A stretch of DNA of 64,000 nt from Aliivibrio fischeri ATCC 7744 = JCM 18803 = DSM 507. Lineage in GTDB: Bacteria; Pseudomonadota; Gammaproteobacteria; Enterobacterales; Vibrionaceae. Below, one piece after another: positions 8,481 to 17,513 of this stretch; the first letter of the stretch is position 1; each line of letters begins with the position of its first letter. Position numbers and translations under genes: made by a program. Below the pieces are notes generated by a model. That model made no database searches, was not told the DNA's origin, and saw only the letters and a list, made by a program, of their open reading frames with translations. The stretch spans positions 2,480,001-2,544,000 of the forward strand of contig NZ_CP092712.1 in NCBI RefSeq assembly GCF_023983475.1. Direction: 5' to 3'.

Positions 8481-9878
8481 ATCTTTAATCAAGTTGCCCG
8501 TTTTTGTCGTAATTTACTCAAAAACAACAGTGATATTTGCTCAACAGAGGATTTGAAACTGAACGTTATCACACGCCAAGAACATAATATTTCACGTAAA
8601 GATTTGAGTGATAATGCACTTAAAGTTCTTTACCGTCTAAGTAATGCTGGATATGACGCTTATCTGGTAGGCGGAGGTGTGCGCGATATCTTATTAGGTC
8701 AAGAGCCTAAGGACTTTGATATTGCAACCAATGCAACTCCAGAGCAAATCAAAAAACTATTCAGAAACTGTCGTTTAATTGGTCGACGATTCCGTCTTGC
8801 TCATATTCTTTTTGGTCGAGATGTTATTGAAGTTGCCACCTTCCGTGGTCACCACAAAGAAGAGAATGAGAAAAAGAATATCTCAGCTCAATCTGACGAA
8901 GGGATGCTACTACGCGATAACGTATATGGCACAGTAGAAGAAGATGCTGAGCGTCGTGATTTTACGGTTAATGCGATGTACTACAATATCGCAGACTACT
9001 CGATACACGATTACGCTAACGGCATTGAAGATTTAAAAAATGGCATTATCCGTTTAATTGGTGATCCAGAAACTCGTTATCGCGAAGACCCAGTCCGTAT
9101 GCTTCGTGCAGTTCGTTTTGCTGCAAAATTAGATATGACTATTTGTGATAAAACAGCAGCACCTATTGCTGAGCTTTCACCTCTACTTAGAGACATTCCT
9201 GCTGCTCGATTATTTGAAGAGTCATTAAAACTACTGCAAACAGGTAATGGATTAAACACTTACTGGATGCTACGAGATTTTAATCTTTTCCAACAATTGT
9301 TCCCTGTGCTAACTCCTTTCTTAACTGAAGAAGGAAATAGCCCAGCTGAACAAATGATCGAGCTTGTATTACGCTCTACAGATAAGCGAATTAACAGCGG
9401 TAAGCGTGTAAACCCTGCGTTTATGTTTGCTGCAATGCTTTGGTATCCATTAACGGCAAAAGCGCAAGAAATCCAAGATGACAATCCAAAATTTGATCAC
9501 TACGAATCAATAATGGAAGCATCTAATCTAATTCTTGATACTCAAGTAAGAAGCACTGCGATCCCACGTCGCTTAACTGCAACAATTCGTGATATTTGGC
9601 AACTTCAATTACGCTTACCTCGTCGCACAGGTAAACGAGCTTTTGTACTTATTGAACAACAAAAATTCCGTGCCGCTTATGATTTCTTAGAAATGCGCGG
9701 CAAAGTTGAAGGCGGCGAAACTAAAGATTTATGTGACTGGTGGACTGAGTTCCAAGATGCACCAGCACCACATCGAAACAATATGGTTCAAAATTTAAAC
9801 GGTGGTCGCCGCTCTGGTGGACCTCGTAAGCGTCGCAGCCCATATCGTAAGAAAAAAAGAGCAAATAACGACTCATGA
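8481..9878 (+). CDS. pcnB: Poly(A) polymerase I, probable non-AUG start
   Basis: Adds 3' poly(A) tails that promote RNA decay and control plasmid copy number. The nucleotidyltransferase signature GGGVRD is at 64-69 and catalytic DFD at 78-80, with a basic C-terminus (RRSGGPRKRRSPYRKKKR). No ATG lies at the expected N-terminus. The E. coli-like sequence IFNQVARFCRNLL begins at ATC 8481, preceded by ATT 8478 and GAGG at 8472-8475. A start at 8481 gives 465 residues, the E. coli length. E. coli pcnB is known to initiate at AUU. The frame is open upstream to an ATG at 8349 inside gluQ, but that extension is unlike the family. The stop overlaps folK by four bases. Confidence 0.9.
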   Translation: MFNQVARFCRNLLKNNSDICSTEDLKLNVITRQEHNISRKDLSDNALKVLYRLSNAGYDAYLVGGGVRDILLGQEPKDFDIATNATPEQIKKLFRNCRLIGRRFRLAHILFGRDVIEVATFRGHHKEENEKKNISAQSDEGMLLRDNVYGTVEEDAERRDFTVNAMYYNIADYSIHDYANGIEDLKNGIIRLIGDPETRYREDPVRMLRAVRFAAKLDMTICDKTAAPIAELSPLLRDIPAARLFEESLKLLQTGNGLNTYWMLRDFNLFQQLFPVLTPFLTEEGNSPAEQMIELVLRSTDKRINSGKRVNPAFMFAAMLWYPLTAKAQEIQDDNPKFDHYESIMEASNLILDTQVRSTAIPRRLTATIRDIWQLQLRLPRRTGKRAFVLIEQQKFRAAYDFLEMRGKVEGGETKDLCDWWTEFQDAPAPHRNNMVQNLNGGRRSGGPRKRRSPYRKKKRANNDS

Positions 9879-10360
9879 TCAAAGTAATTATTGCGATTGG
9901 GAGTAACCTTGGAGATCCCGTAGCTCAAGCAAAAGTGGCTATCAATGCCCTGCACCAGCTCCCGGACTCTAAAGTAACAGCGGTATCGTCGCTTTACAGC
10001 AGCTCACCTATGGGCCCTCAAGATCAACCTGACTACATTAACGCAGTTGTTGAGATTGAAACCAACCTTGCTCCAATGGAATTACTGGATCTCACTCAAA
10101 AGATTGAGCTTGAGCAAGGTCGTGTGCGTAAGGAAGAGCGCTGGGGACCAAGAACTTTAGATCTCGATATTATTTTATTTGGCGATCAAACGATCGACAA
10201 TGAGCGATTAACCGTGCCTCATTACGGCATGAAAGAACGTGAATTTGTTCTTTATCCGCTCGCTGAAATTTATAATGATTTAACTTTACCTGATGGCACA
10301 ACCCTCTCTCAGTTACTAAAAACTGTCGATAGAAATGGTTTGTCTATTTGGGAAGATTAA
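9875..10360 (+). CDS. folK: 6-hydroxymethyl-7,8-dihydropterin pyrophosphokinase
   Basis: Transfers pyrophosphate from ATP to 6-hydroxymethyl-dihydropterin in folate synthesis. It is 161 residues long, typical of the family, with the AIGSNLGDP N-terminus and the signature RWGPRTLDLDIILFG containing the two Mg-binding Asp. The start ATGA overlaps the pcnB stop, which implies translational coupling. panB follows after 22 bases. Confidence 0.96.
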   Translation: MIKVIIAIGSNLGDPVAQAKVAINALHQLPDSKVTAVSSLYSSSPMGPQDQPDYINAVVEIETNLAPMELLDLTQKIELEQGRVRKEERWGPRTLDLDIILFGDQTIDNERLTVPHYGMKEREFVLYPLAEIYNDLTLPDGTTLSQLLKTVDRNGLSIWED

Positions 10361-10382
10361 TCGCTTCTAGTAAGGATGTTTT

Positions 10383-11177
10383 ATGAAAAAAATCTCTATT
10401 CATGACTTAATGAAGTGGAAGCAAGAAGGCAAAAAATTTGCCACTGTTACAGCATATGATGCTAGCTTCGCACAACTATTTGAACAGCAAGAAGTCCCTG
10501 TTCTATTAGTCGGTGATTCATTAGGTATGGTTTTACAAGGTAAGAGTGACACGCTACCTGTAACCACTGAAGAGATCGCTTACCATACTCGCTGTGTGCG
10601 TGCTGGTAGCCCAAATAGTTTAGTTATGGCTGATATGCCATTCATGAGCTATGCTACTCCAGAACAAGCGTGTGAAAATGCAGGCAAGCTAATGCAAGCA
10701 GGCGCTAACATGGTAAAAATTGAAGGCGGAGAATGGATAGCTGAAACCGTTCGCATCCTTGCTGAGCGCGCTGTACCGGTTTGTGCACACCTTGGTTTAA
10801 CACCTCAATCAGTTAATATTTTTGGTGGATTCCGCATTCAAGGCCGTGATGAAGCTAAAGCAGAGCAAATGGTAAAAGATGCACTAACACTTGAAGCTGC
10901 TGGTGCTCAAATTATTCTATTAGAATGTGTTCCTGCTTCTCTTGCTGAACGCATTACAAAAGCATGTACCGTTCCTGTTATTGGTATTGGTGCAGGCAAT
11001 GCAACGGATGGTCAGATCCTTGTAATGCACGATATGTTTGGTATTTCAGCTAACTACATGCCTAAATTCTCTAAAAACTTTTTGGCAGAAACTGGTGATA
11101 TGCGTAAAGCCGTCACTAAATATATTCAAGATGTTGAGCAAGGTACATTCCCTGCTGCTGAACATACATTTAACTAA
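10383..11177 (+). CDS. panB: 3-methyl-2-oxobutanoate hydroxymethyltransferase
   Basis: First committed step of pantothenate synthesis: it adds a hydroxymethyl group from methylene-THF to 2-ketoisovalerate. The 264-residue TIM barrel shows the [11 protein letters not shown] motif, the Mg ligands in GDS and MADMPF, and the C-terminal GIGAG segment. AAGGAT precedes the ATG. panC follows nine bases downstream, so the two steps that make ketopantoate and pantothenate are in one unit. Confidence 0.97.
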   Translation: MKKISIHDLMKWKQEGKKFATVTAYDASFAQLFEQQEVPVLLVGDSLGMVLQGKSDTLPVTTEEIAYHTRCVRAGSPNSLVMADMPFMSYATPEQACENAGKLMQAGANMVKIEGGEWIAETVRILAERAVPVCAHLGLTPQSVNIFGGFRIQGRDEAKAEQMVKDALTLEAAGAQIILLECVPASLAERITKACTVPVIGIGAGNATDGQILVMHDMFGISANYMPKFSKNFLAETGDMRKAVTKYIQDVEQGTFPAAEHTFN

Positions 11178-11186
11178 GGAAACGTA

Positions 11187-12062
11187 ATGGACATTTTTTC
11201 TGAAATTTTACCATTACGCGAGCAGATCAAAACTTGGAAACGCGAAGGTAAACGCATTGCTTTCGTACCAACAATGGGAAATCTGCACGAAGGTCATTTA
11301 ACCCTAATTCGCACAGCTCGCGAACATGCTGATATTGTTGTTGCTAGTATTTTTGTTAATCCGATGCAATTTAACAATGTTGATGACCTAACTAACTACC
11401 CAAGAACAATGGACGAAGATGTTGAAAAACTTACTTCTGAAAACGTTGATCTTGTCTTCACACCAACACCTGAGATCATGTACCCAGAAGGATTAGAGAA
11501 ACAAACAACTGTTGATGTTCCTGTTATCTCTACCATTTTAGAAGGTGCTTCTCGTCCAGGTCACTTTAAAGGTGTTTCGACGGTTGTTAATAAGCTATTC
11601 AATATTGTTCAACCTGATGTTGCTTGCTTTGGTGAAAAAGATTTCCAACAGCTTGCGCTTATTCGTCAAATGGTTATCGATATGGCGTTAGATGTTGAAA
11701 TCGTTGGCGTACCAACCGTTCGTGAAATGGATGGATTGGCAATGAGCTCACGCAATAACCTATTAACACTTAATGAACGTCAGCGTGCACCAGTTTTAGC
11801 TCGCACTATGCGTTGGATCAGTAGCCAAATGCGTGGCGGCCGTAATGATTATCTATCTCTAATTGAAGATGCTAGTGATCAACTACGCGCAGCGGATCTG
11901 CAACCGGATGAGATCTTCATTCGTGATGCAAGAACGCTACAAGAACCAACAGAAGAGACAACTCAAGCCGTTATTCTAATGGCAGCCTTCCTTGGTCAAG
12001 TTCGTTTAATTGATAACTTAGTTGTTGAATTATCGGCGACATCGAGCGACGAAGAAGAGTAA
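11187..12062 (+). CDS. panC: Pantothenate synthetase
   Basis: Condenses pantoate with beta-alanine using ATP. It has the HIGH-type motif in [10 protein letters not shown], the conserved [13 protein letters not shown] helix and the KMSKS-equivalent MSSRN. At 291 residues it is slightly longer than E. coli PanC (283), mainly through an acidic C-terminal tail (ATSSDEEE). It is last in the panBC pair. panD is not adjacent, as is usual in vibrios as far as I know. Confidence 0.97.
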
Positions 12063-12081
12063 TCTTTTCTAAAAGAAAAAT

Positions 12082-12121
12082 AAAAGGGCTGAAGATAATC
12101 ACTATCTTCAGCCCTTTTTTC
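12082..12121. terminator. Bidirectional terminator between panC and yadH
   Basis: A 12-bp perfect stem (12086-12097 with 12103-12114) is flanked by A's on the left and T's on the right. It can serve panC on plus and the ABC operon on minus. Confidence 0.88.
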
Positions 12122-12162
12122 ATCTATGATTTTACATGTAACATATAATAGTAATGTAGCGA

Positions 12163-12933
12163 TTAACTTCTTAAGCCAATCCCCTTAGAGACCAGGTGCC
12201 AAGCAATACTATATAAAGCAATAATAAACACAGACAACACAGCAAATGCCGTACCGATCCCAACATCAGAGACACCTAAGAAACCGTAACGGAACGCATT
12301 TACCATATAAACTATCGGGTTTAACTTAGAAACCCCTTGCCAAAATTCAGGCAATAGACTTATCGAGTAAAAAACACCACCTAAATACGTTAATGGCGTT
12401 AATACAAACGTTGGGATAATACTAATGTCATCAAATGTTCTAGCAAAAACGGCATTAATCAATCCACCCAATGAAAAAACAATGGATGTCATTAATACCG
12501 TCAGCATGATCACGCCAAGATGAGCAATTTGAATATCAACGAAAAATAGAGACACACAAGTAACTAATGCACCAACCAACAAGCCTCGAACAACACCACC
12601 ACCAACAAATCCTGCGATAATAATGTAGTTAGGTACAGGAGCCACAAGTAACTCTTCTATGTTCTTTTGAAACTTAGAACTAAAGAAAGAAGAAGCTACA
12701 TTTGAATATGAGTTAGTTATAACTGACATCATGATCAAACCAGGAACAATATATTCCATATAACTAAAGCCACTCATTTCACCAATGCGTGACCCAATTA
12801 AATTACCAAAAATAATGAAATAGAGCGTCATGGTTATTGCTGGTGGAACTAATGTTTGAACCCAAATACGAACAAAACGGTTTATTTCTTTTGAGATAAG
12901 GCTTTTAAATGCTGTTCAATATAAATTCATCAT
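12163..12933 (-). pseudogene. yadH: ABC-2 type permease (YadH-like) with an in-frame TGA at codon 6
   Basis: Membrane partner of the adjacent ATPase. Similarity to E. coli YadH covers all 256 codons: from ATG 12933, which overlaps the ATPase stop as TAATG, to the RGIGLRS-like end. Codon 6 (12918-12916) is TGA where the family has Trp (MMNLY-stop-TAFKSL against MMHLYW-ALKS). The next in-frame ATG is codon 35 at 12831. A product starting there (222 residues) would lack the cytoplasmic N-terminus and part of the first membrane helix. The rest is intact, so this is either a recent nonsense mutation, a case of read-through or restart, or a base error. Confidence 0.8.
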
Positions 12934-13850
12934 TATTTTGCTTCTCCTGAACGAACAATACTAACAAACAATTCTTCTAATCGATTTGCTTTATTCCTCA
13001 TAGAGAGCACATTAATACCTTGATGATTTAACTGCTCAAAAAGGTAATTAAGTCCCTGAGATTTATCAATTTCAACTTCAATAGAGCCATCTTTACAACT
13101 GGTTATTTTTGCACCGTCTAAAACAGGAACAGGGCTATTTTCAGCAAGATCCAAAATAAAGGTTTCAACTTGAAGTTTATTCAATAATGACTTCATTGAG
13201 GTATTCTCTATTACCTCACCTTTATTAATAATTCCTATATTTCGACAAAGCATTTCAGCTTCTTCAAGATAGTGCGTAGTTAATATGATCGTCACTCCTT
13301 GTTCATTAATTTGCTTTAGAAACTCCCACATAGAACGACGAAGCTCAATATCAACACCAGCTGTTGGTTCATCAAGAATTAATAATTTAGGTTCATGCAT
13401 TAAAGCACGAGCAATCATTAAGCGACGTTTCATACCTCCAGATAAGTTACGTGCACGATCATTTCTTTTTTCCCACAGATCCAACTGAGTTAAATATTTT
13501 TGAGCTCTCTCTTTTGCTAATGTACGAGATACACCATAATAACCCGCTTGTTGAATTACAATTTGCAACACGGTTTCAAATGGATTGAAATTAAACTCTT
13601 GTGGTACCAAGCCTATTTGCTGCTTTGCCTGTACTAGTTGGGTATCAATGTCATAACCAAATACTTGTACTTGGCCTGATGTTTTGTTTACCAAAGAGCT
13701 AATGACACCTATTGTCGTCGACTTTCCTGCCCCATTAGGACCAAGTAAGGCATAAAAATCTCCTTTTTCAACGGTTAAGCTCACTCCTTTTAGAGCTTCA
13801 AAACCACCTGAATAGGTTTTTCTTAATTGTTCAATTTCTAATGCGTACAT
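12933..13850 (-). CDS. yadG: ABC transporter ATP-binding protein (YadG-like)
   Basis: The 305-residue ATPase of a multidrug/polysaccharide-type ABC-2 exporter. It has Walker A GPNGAGKST near residue 37, Q-loop LVPQE, signature LSGGMKRRL, Walker B LLILDEPTAGVD and H-loop THYLEEAE. An extra C-terminal domain of about 80 residues is typical of DrrA/YadG proteins. The substrate is unknown. Its stop and the permease start share a base, so the pair was built as one translationally coupled unit; with the permease interrupted, the ATPase may have no partner. Confidence 0.93.
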   Translation of the reverse strand: MYALEIEQLRKTYSGGFEALKGVSLTVEKGDFYALLGPNGAGKSTTIGVISSLVNKTSGQVQVFGYDIDTQLVQAKQQIGLVPQEFNFNPFETVLQIVIQQAGYYGVSRTLAKERAQKYLTQLDLWEKRNDRARNLSGGMKRRLMIARALMHEPKLLILDEPTAGVDIELRRSMWEFLKQINEQGVTIILTTHYLEEAEMLCRNIGIINKGEVIENTSMKSLLNKLQVETFILDLAENSPVPVLDGAKITSCKDGSIEVEIDKSQGLNYLFEQLNHQGINVLSMRNKANRLEELFVSIVRSGEAK

Positions 13851-13943
13851 TTATTTACCTATTATCTGGAAGTAAATATCTAATAATTGATCTAGATTAT
13901 CGTTAAATTACGATGAATGCAAATTCGCGTCTTTAATGAATAA

Positions 13944-13981
13944 TAAAAAAACCGCAGAGTGATTCACCCTACGGTTTGATT
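13944..13981 (-). terminator. Terminator of the SulP gene
   Basis: On minus, AAACCG...CGGTTT with an imperfect inner stem is followed by a T run (13953-13946). It lies 22 bases past the SulP stop. Confidence 0.8.
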
Positions 13982-14002
13982 TATTCCAATTAAGCTAATA
14001 CG

Positions 14003-15682
14003 TTACTCTTCATTCGGTGAAACATATTTTATTGCAGACTTAAGCGCTTCATAACGAAATTTATAGGTGTTCTCACTCGGAATTAAATCCGTAACATGAA
14101 ACTTCTCTAACTGTTCTTTCGTTTGCTCATTGGGACATAATAAGTACACTTTACAATCTGCATCTAATGCATCATTAATCGCATTCTCTAACGCCAACCC
14201 AACGGTCACATCAATCATAGGCACATCGGTTAAATCAAGTATCATGACTTCATAATCAGAAATACTGCTGTGCTGTCTTGAAATGGCTTTAGACACACTG
14301 AATATCATTGGGCCCGATAAGTAAAAGAAGAGTACTTTTCCATTGGCTTTATCTAATAGTGCTTTTTCACTGTCCGTTAAAGGAACATCATCTTCATCAG
14401 CATCGCTGATCGCTTTTACTTGCCTTGCTTGCTCTCGGCTTAATCGCTCTATAATAATAATATTAGAGATAAATACACCAAGGCCAACCGCCACAATTAA
14501 ATCAACAAATACGGTTAATAACATAACACCGTACATAATGGCCATGCCTGCAAAGCTAACTTTATGAGCGCGTTGAATAAAACTCCAATCCAAAATATTA
14601 AAACCGACATACACAGCAATACCAGCTAATACCGCCATCGGAATAGGTTCAGTTAATCCACCTGCAACCAATACGACTAAAGCGAGCACTGCTGCCCTAA
14701 ACACCCCAGATAACGGTGAGCGAGCGCCAACTTGAATATTAGTTACCGTCCCCATAGTAGCACCAGCACCAGGTAAAGCACCAAATAAGCCAGAGATCAT
14801 ATTCGCTAAACCTTGGCCTCGTAACTCTTTATCTGAATCGTGCTCCTTACGTGTTAATGAGTCACCAATCACGGCAGTCAACAAGGTATCTATACAACCC
14901 AATGTGCCAAGAACCAAAGCGTCAATAACCATGGTGGTGAACATTTCAAAATTAATGGTTGGAATAACCAGAGAAGGTAGACCGGCAGGTATCTCACCAA
15001 TTCGACGAATAGATTCCATATCAAAAAAGAGAACAGAGAGCAGAGTTACCGCAACAAGAGCCACTAATTGAGCTGGTACGTATTTTCGATATTTATCAGG
15101 AAATAAAAATAAAACCCCAAGCGTTAATAACCCAAGAAATAACTCTTTAATGTCCAAGTTAGCTAATGTATCAGGTAATGCAGATAAGGTTCCGATAACT
15201 CCCCCCGCAGGTGCTGCATGCCCTAATAAAGGAGAAAGTTGAAGAATGATAAGAATAATACCGATACCAGACATAAAGCCAGAGATAACACTATAAGGCA
15301 TCAAGGTAATGTATTTACCCAGTTTTAGTGTACCGAGTAAAATTTGGAACGCACCGGCCATCATTACAACAGTAAACGTCATAGCCATACCCGTTTCAGG
15401 ATATTTCGCTACCATACTAGTTAAAACAGCAGTCATGATAACGGTCATGGGACCTGTTGGCTCAGAGATTAACGTTGAAGAGCCCCCAAATAATGAAGCA
15501 AAAAGCCCCACCATTATCGCCCCCCAAAGACCGGCCTCAGCTCCAGCACCAGATGCCACACCAAACGCCAGTGCGAGAGGGAGCGATATTATGGCCGTGG
15601 TAACCCCTCCAAAGAGATCCCCTTTTAAATTAATATTGTCAAACCGTTGACCAAACACCGTTAGCTCCTTGTTTATAAACAC
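14003..15682 (-). CDS. SulP-family anion transporter with STAS domain
   Basis: Inner-membrane carrier of the SLC26/SulP family. These proteins move sulfate, bicarbonate or dicarboxylates. The 559 residues have an N-terminal transport core of about 10-14 membrane helices, including the conserved ITTAIISLPLALAFG start and GCIDTLLTAVIGDSLT, and a C-terminal STAS domain (about 425-540, with ILDLTDVPMIDVT). It is divergent from a beta-carbonic anhydrase gene 268 bases away. SulP proteins next to carbonic anhydrases are often bicarbonate carriers, so bicarbonate is my inferred substrate; the sequence does not prove it. Confidence 0.92.
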   Translation of the reverse strand: MFINKELTVFGQRFDNINLKGDLFGGVTTAIISLPLALAFGVASGAGAEAGLWGAIMVGLFASLFGGSSTLISEPTGPMTVIMTAVLTSMVAKYPETGMAMTFTVVMMAGAFQILLGTLKLGKYITLMPYSVISGFMSGIGIILIILQLSPLLGHAAPAGGVIGTLSALPDTLANLDIKELFLGLLTLGVLFLFPDKYRKYVPAQLVALVAVTLLSVLFFDMESIRRIGEIPAGLPSLVIPTINFEMFTTMVIDALVLGTLGCIDTLLTAVIGDSLTRKEHDSDKELRGQGLANMISGLFGALPGAGATMGTVTNIQVGARSPLSGVFRAAVLALVVLVAGGLTEPIPMAVLAGIAVYVGFNILDWSFIQRAHKVSFAGMAIMYGVMLLTVFVDLIVAVGLGVFISNIIIIERLSREQARQVKAISDADEDDVPLTDSEKALLDKANGKVLFFYLSGPMIFSVSKAISRQHSSISDYEVMILDLTDVPMIDVTVGLALENAINDALDADCKVYLLCPNEQTKEQLEKFHVTDLIPSENTYKFRYEALKSAIKYVSPNEE

Positions 15683-15950
15683 GTTAACCTCATTAATTTA
15701 ACAAATGTTATTCATCTCTCATAATAGTTAATTAGAACTAATCACTACTACTTATGTTCTAACTATAAATAAAGACTAAAAAGCCATTTTTAAAAGCATG
15801 AACTCGTCAGATGAGTACTTTTAAAAGCATTTTTTAGCAGATTGAAATTGTAACATTGTGTATAGTAAATAAACCTGTTGAGGTTTTTAACAGAAAGAAG
15901 TTTAGGTAATACTCTTCCTTCTTATGTATTTAAGGGATGAAAAATTTAAA

Positions 15951-16607
15951 ATGCCAGAAATTAAAGAACTTTTTGAGAATAATTCTAAATGGGCTAAATC
16001 AATAAAAGCAGAACGCCCTGAATATTTTGCAAAACTAGAAGAAGGTCAACACCCAGGTTTTTTATGGATAGGTTGCTCAGATAGTCGAGTACCAGCAGAA
16101 CGTTTAACTGGGTTATATTCCGGCGAACTATTTGTACATCGAAATGTAGCAAACCAAGTTATTCATACAGATTTAAACTGCTTATCCGTTCTTCAATATG
16201 CTGTCGATGTTTTAAAAATCAGACATATTATTGTTTGTGGCCATTATGGCTGTGGTGGTGTAAATGCAGCTATTGATAATCCTCCTTTAGGCTTAATCAA
16301 CAACTGGCTACTACATATTAGAGATTTATTCCTAAAACACAGAACTGTATTTGGTAAATTACCTCGTGAAGAATGGGGTGATAAGTTATGTGAAATTAAC
16401 GTCGCAGAACAAGTATATAACGTAGGTAACTCAACCATTATGCAAAACGCTTGGGAACGTGGACAAGACGTTCAAATTCATGGTGTTGTGTATGGCATGG
16501 GGGATGGCGTTTTAAATGATCTTGGCGTAAAAGGTCATAGTCGTGAATCATTAGAAATATCATATCAAGCAGCAATGTCTAATATTACTAATGTTGGTGA
16601 TGAATGA
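15951..16607 (+). CDS. can: Beta-carbonic anhydrase
   Basis: Zinc enzyme interconverting CO2 and bicarbonate. The ligands C42, D44, H98 and C101 are in GCSDSR and CGHYGCGG, and the protein aligns with E. coli Can throughout. I chose ATG 15951 (218 residues) because [14 protein letters not shown] matches the E. coli N-terminus. An in-frame ATG at 15924 would add nine residues and has no ribosome-binding site. AGGGA at 15933-15937 is 13 bases away, so initiation may be weak. The 15683-15950 interval holds the divergent promoters and is AT-rich. Confidence 0.95.
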   Translation: MPEIKELFENNSKWAKSIKAERPEYFAKLEEGQHPGFLWIGCSDSRVPAERLTGLYSGELFVHRNVANQVIHTDLNCLSVLQYAVDVLKIRHIIVCGHYGCGGVNAAIDNPPLGLINNWLLHIRDLFLKHRTVFGKLPREEWGDKLCEINVAEQVYNVGNSTIMQNAWERGQDVQIHGVVYGMGDGVLNDLGVKGHSRESLEISYQAAMSNITNVGDE

Positions 16608-16640
16608 TAAAAGGGAAATAATATCGTTCCCTTTTATCAT
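16606..16640 (+). terminator. Hairpin terminator after the carbonic anhydrase gene
   Basis: Perfect 12-bp stem GATAAAAGGGAA (16606-16617) with TTCCCTTTTATC (16627-16638). It begins inside the stop codon. The T run is within the stem, so termination may be moderate. Confidence 0.6.
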
Positions 16641-16685
16641 AAAAAATATATACACTGCATTATAACAAACACAAATAATATAAGT

Positions 16686-16722
16686 TGCCAGAGAAAGCAT
16701 TCACCACTTACTTTCTCTGGCT
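16686..16722 (-). terminator. Possible terminator after the DUF1127-like gene
   Basis: An 11-bp perfect stem (16721-16711 with 16697-16687) lies just past the stop on minus, but it is followed by AACTT rather than a T run. Confidence 0.45.
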
Positions 16723-16727
16723 ATTTA

Positions 16728-16979
16728 TTACGTCGCTATTCTCAAGCGTATGAGTCGACGAAGATGACGTACTTGGCGCTCGGCTTTAAATACAGGCTGT
16801 TCAAGATCGCTGATAGTTCGACCATCAAGATGCAAACCTATATCTTTTAGTAAATACTCATTTCCCCATGGAATTTCATATTGTACTTTACGTACGGCAC
16901 GTTTCCACTCTCGCTCTTCACGAGCTAAATCCGCTTTAATAAGTAAAGTCGCTAAACGTAGGTATATTGAATGACGCAT
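16728..16979 (-). CDS. Small DUF1127/YjiS-like protein
   Basis: Basic 83-residue protein (pI clearly high from its Arg/Lys content). It has a C-terminal arginine-rich helix (RQVRHLRRLIRLRI) and the motif LLKDIGL, which resembles the DIGL core of DUF1127 proteins. Some alphaproteobacterial DUF1127 proteins bind RNA, but no function is known here. The start at 16979 has GGAG at proper distance. Upstream lie a hairpin and a 25-codon ORF that may regulate it. Family assignment is tentative. Confidence 0.65.
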   Translation of the reverse strand: MRHSIYLRLATLLIKADLAREEREWKRAVRKVQYEIPWGNEYLLKDIGLHLDGRTISDLEQPVFKAERQVRHLRRLIRLRIAT

Positions 16980-17043
16980 AATATTTCTCCAAATATGTAT
17001 ATGTGAGAGATATTGCGACTAATGCTAAAGGAATATACAAAGG

Positions 17044-17087
17044 AACCCTTCTAAAGATAGCCGCAATATTCGCAGCCTTAGAAGGTT
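17044..17087 (-). promoter_or_regulatory. Stem-loop between the leader ORF and the DUF1127-like gene
   Basis: On minus, AACCTTCTAA (17087-17078) pairs with TTAGAAGGGTT (17054-17044, one bulged base). The 16-base middle part can itself fold (CTGCG..TGCGG). It is followed by TTCCTTTGT, a weak T run. Its position, ten bases after a short ORF and 65 bases before the next gene, suits a transcription attenuator, but it may be a simple mRNA hairpin. Confidence 0.45.
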
Positions 17088-17096
17088 ACGAATTAA

Positions 17097-17174
17097 TTAA
17101 TCGTTTCGAACGCTCGTAAATGCAAACGAGGTATTAGGGGTACAACATTGTTTGTACATATGAATAACCATCAT
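17097..17174 (-). CDS. Possible 25-residue leader peptide
   Basis: Short ORF with a consensus AGGAGG (17185-17180) five bases before ATG 17174. The peptide begins MMVIHMYKQCC and ends FTSVRND, then TAA and a second in-frame-independent TAA-rich stretch. It contains three Met, one His and a Cys pair near its N-terminus. A hairpin (17044-17087) and the DUF1127-like gene follow on the same strand. I infer a regulatory leader; no homologue is recognised. The remaining sequence of 17186-17405 is very AT-rich and shows no gene. Confidence 0.45.
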   Translation of the reverse strand: MMVIHMYKQCCTPNTSFAFTSVRND

Positions 17175-17405
17175 GTTGACCTCCTAAAACGTAAAATTAA
17201 TTCTTTAAATAGGTAAGATGTAAATTTTATTTACGGTTAAATTGTAACCGCCAGCGATTATTTTTCAACCACAAATTTGAAACATTTAAAAAACAAAATA
17301 AACACATTGAAATACTTTATTTACTTAACATTCATTCTAATATTGGAATAAAAAAATGTTTCTAACCGAAGCTTTCGCTATATAAAATAACCAATAGTTA
17401 TATCA

Positions 17406-17444
17406 GTAAAAAAGCCAAAGAACATGAAGATTCTTTGGCTTTAT
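17406..17444 (-). terminator. Terminator after hpt
   Basis: On minus, AAAGCCAAAGAA pairs with TTCTTTGGCTTT (17421-17410 side) and is followed by a T run. It lies about 70 bases past the hpt stop. Confidence 0.85.
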
Positions 17445-17513
17445 TCTTCTACTTAATAGCATTATTAAGCATCAAGATTAGAAAACGGTAATGCGTGAAC
17501 ACCCGCTTTCAAA

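Noticed and set aside
15309..15650. Open frame of 113 codons antisense to the SulP gene
   Set aside because: Shadow of a membrane-protein gene with strong coding signal on minus; no ribosome-binding site and no recognisable domain.
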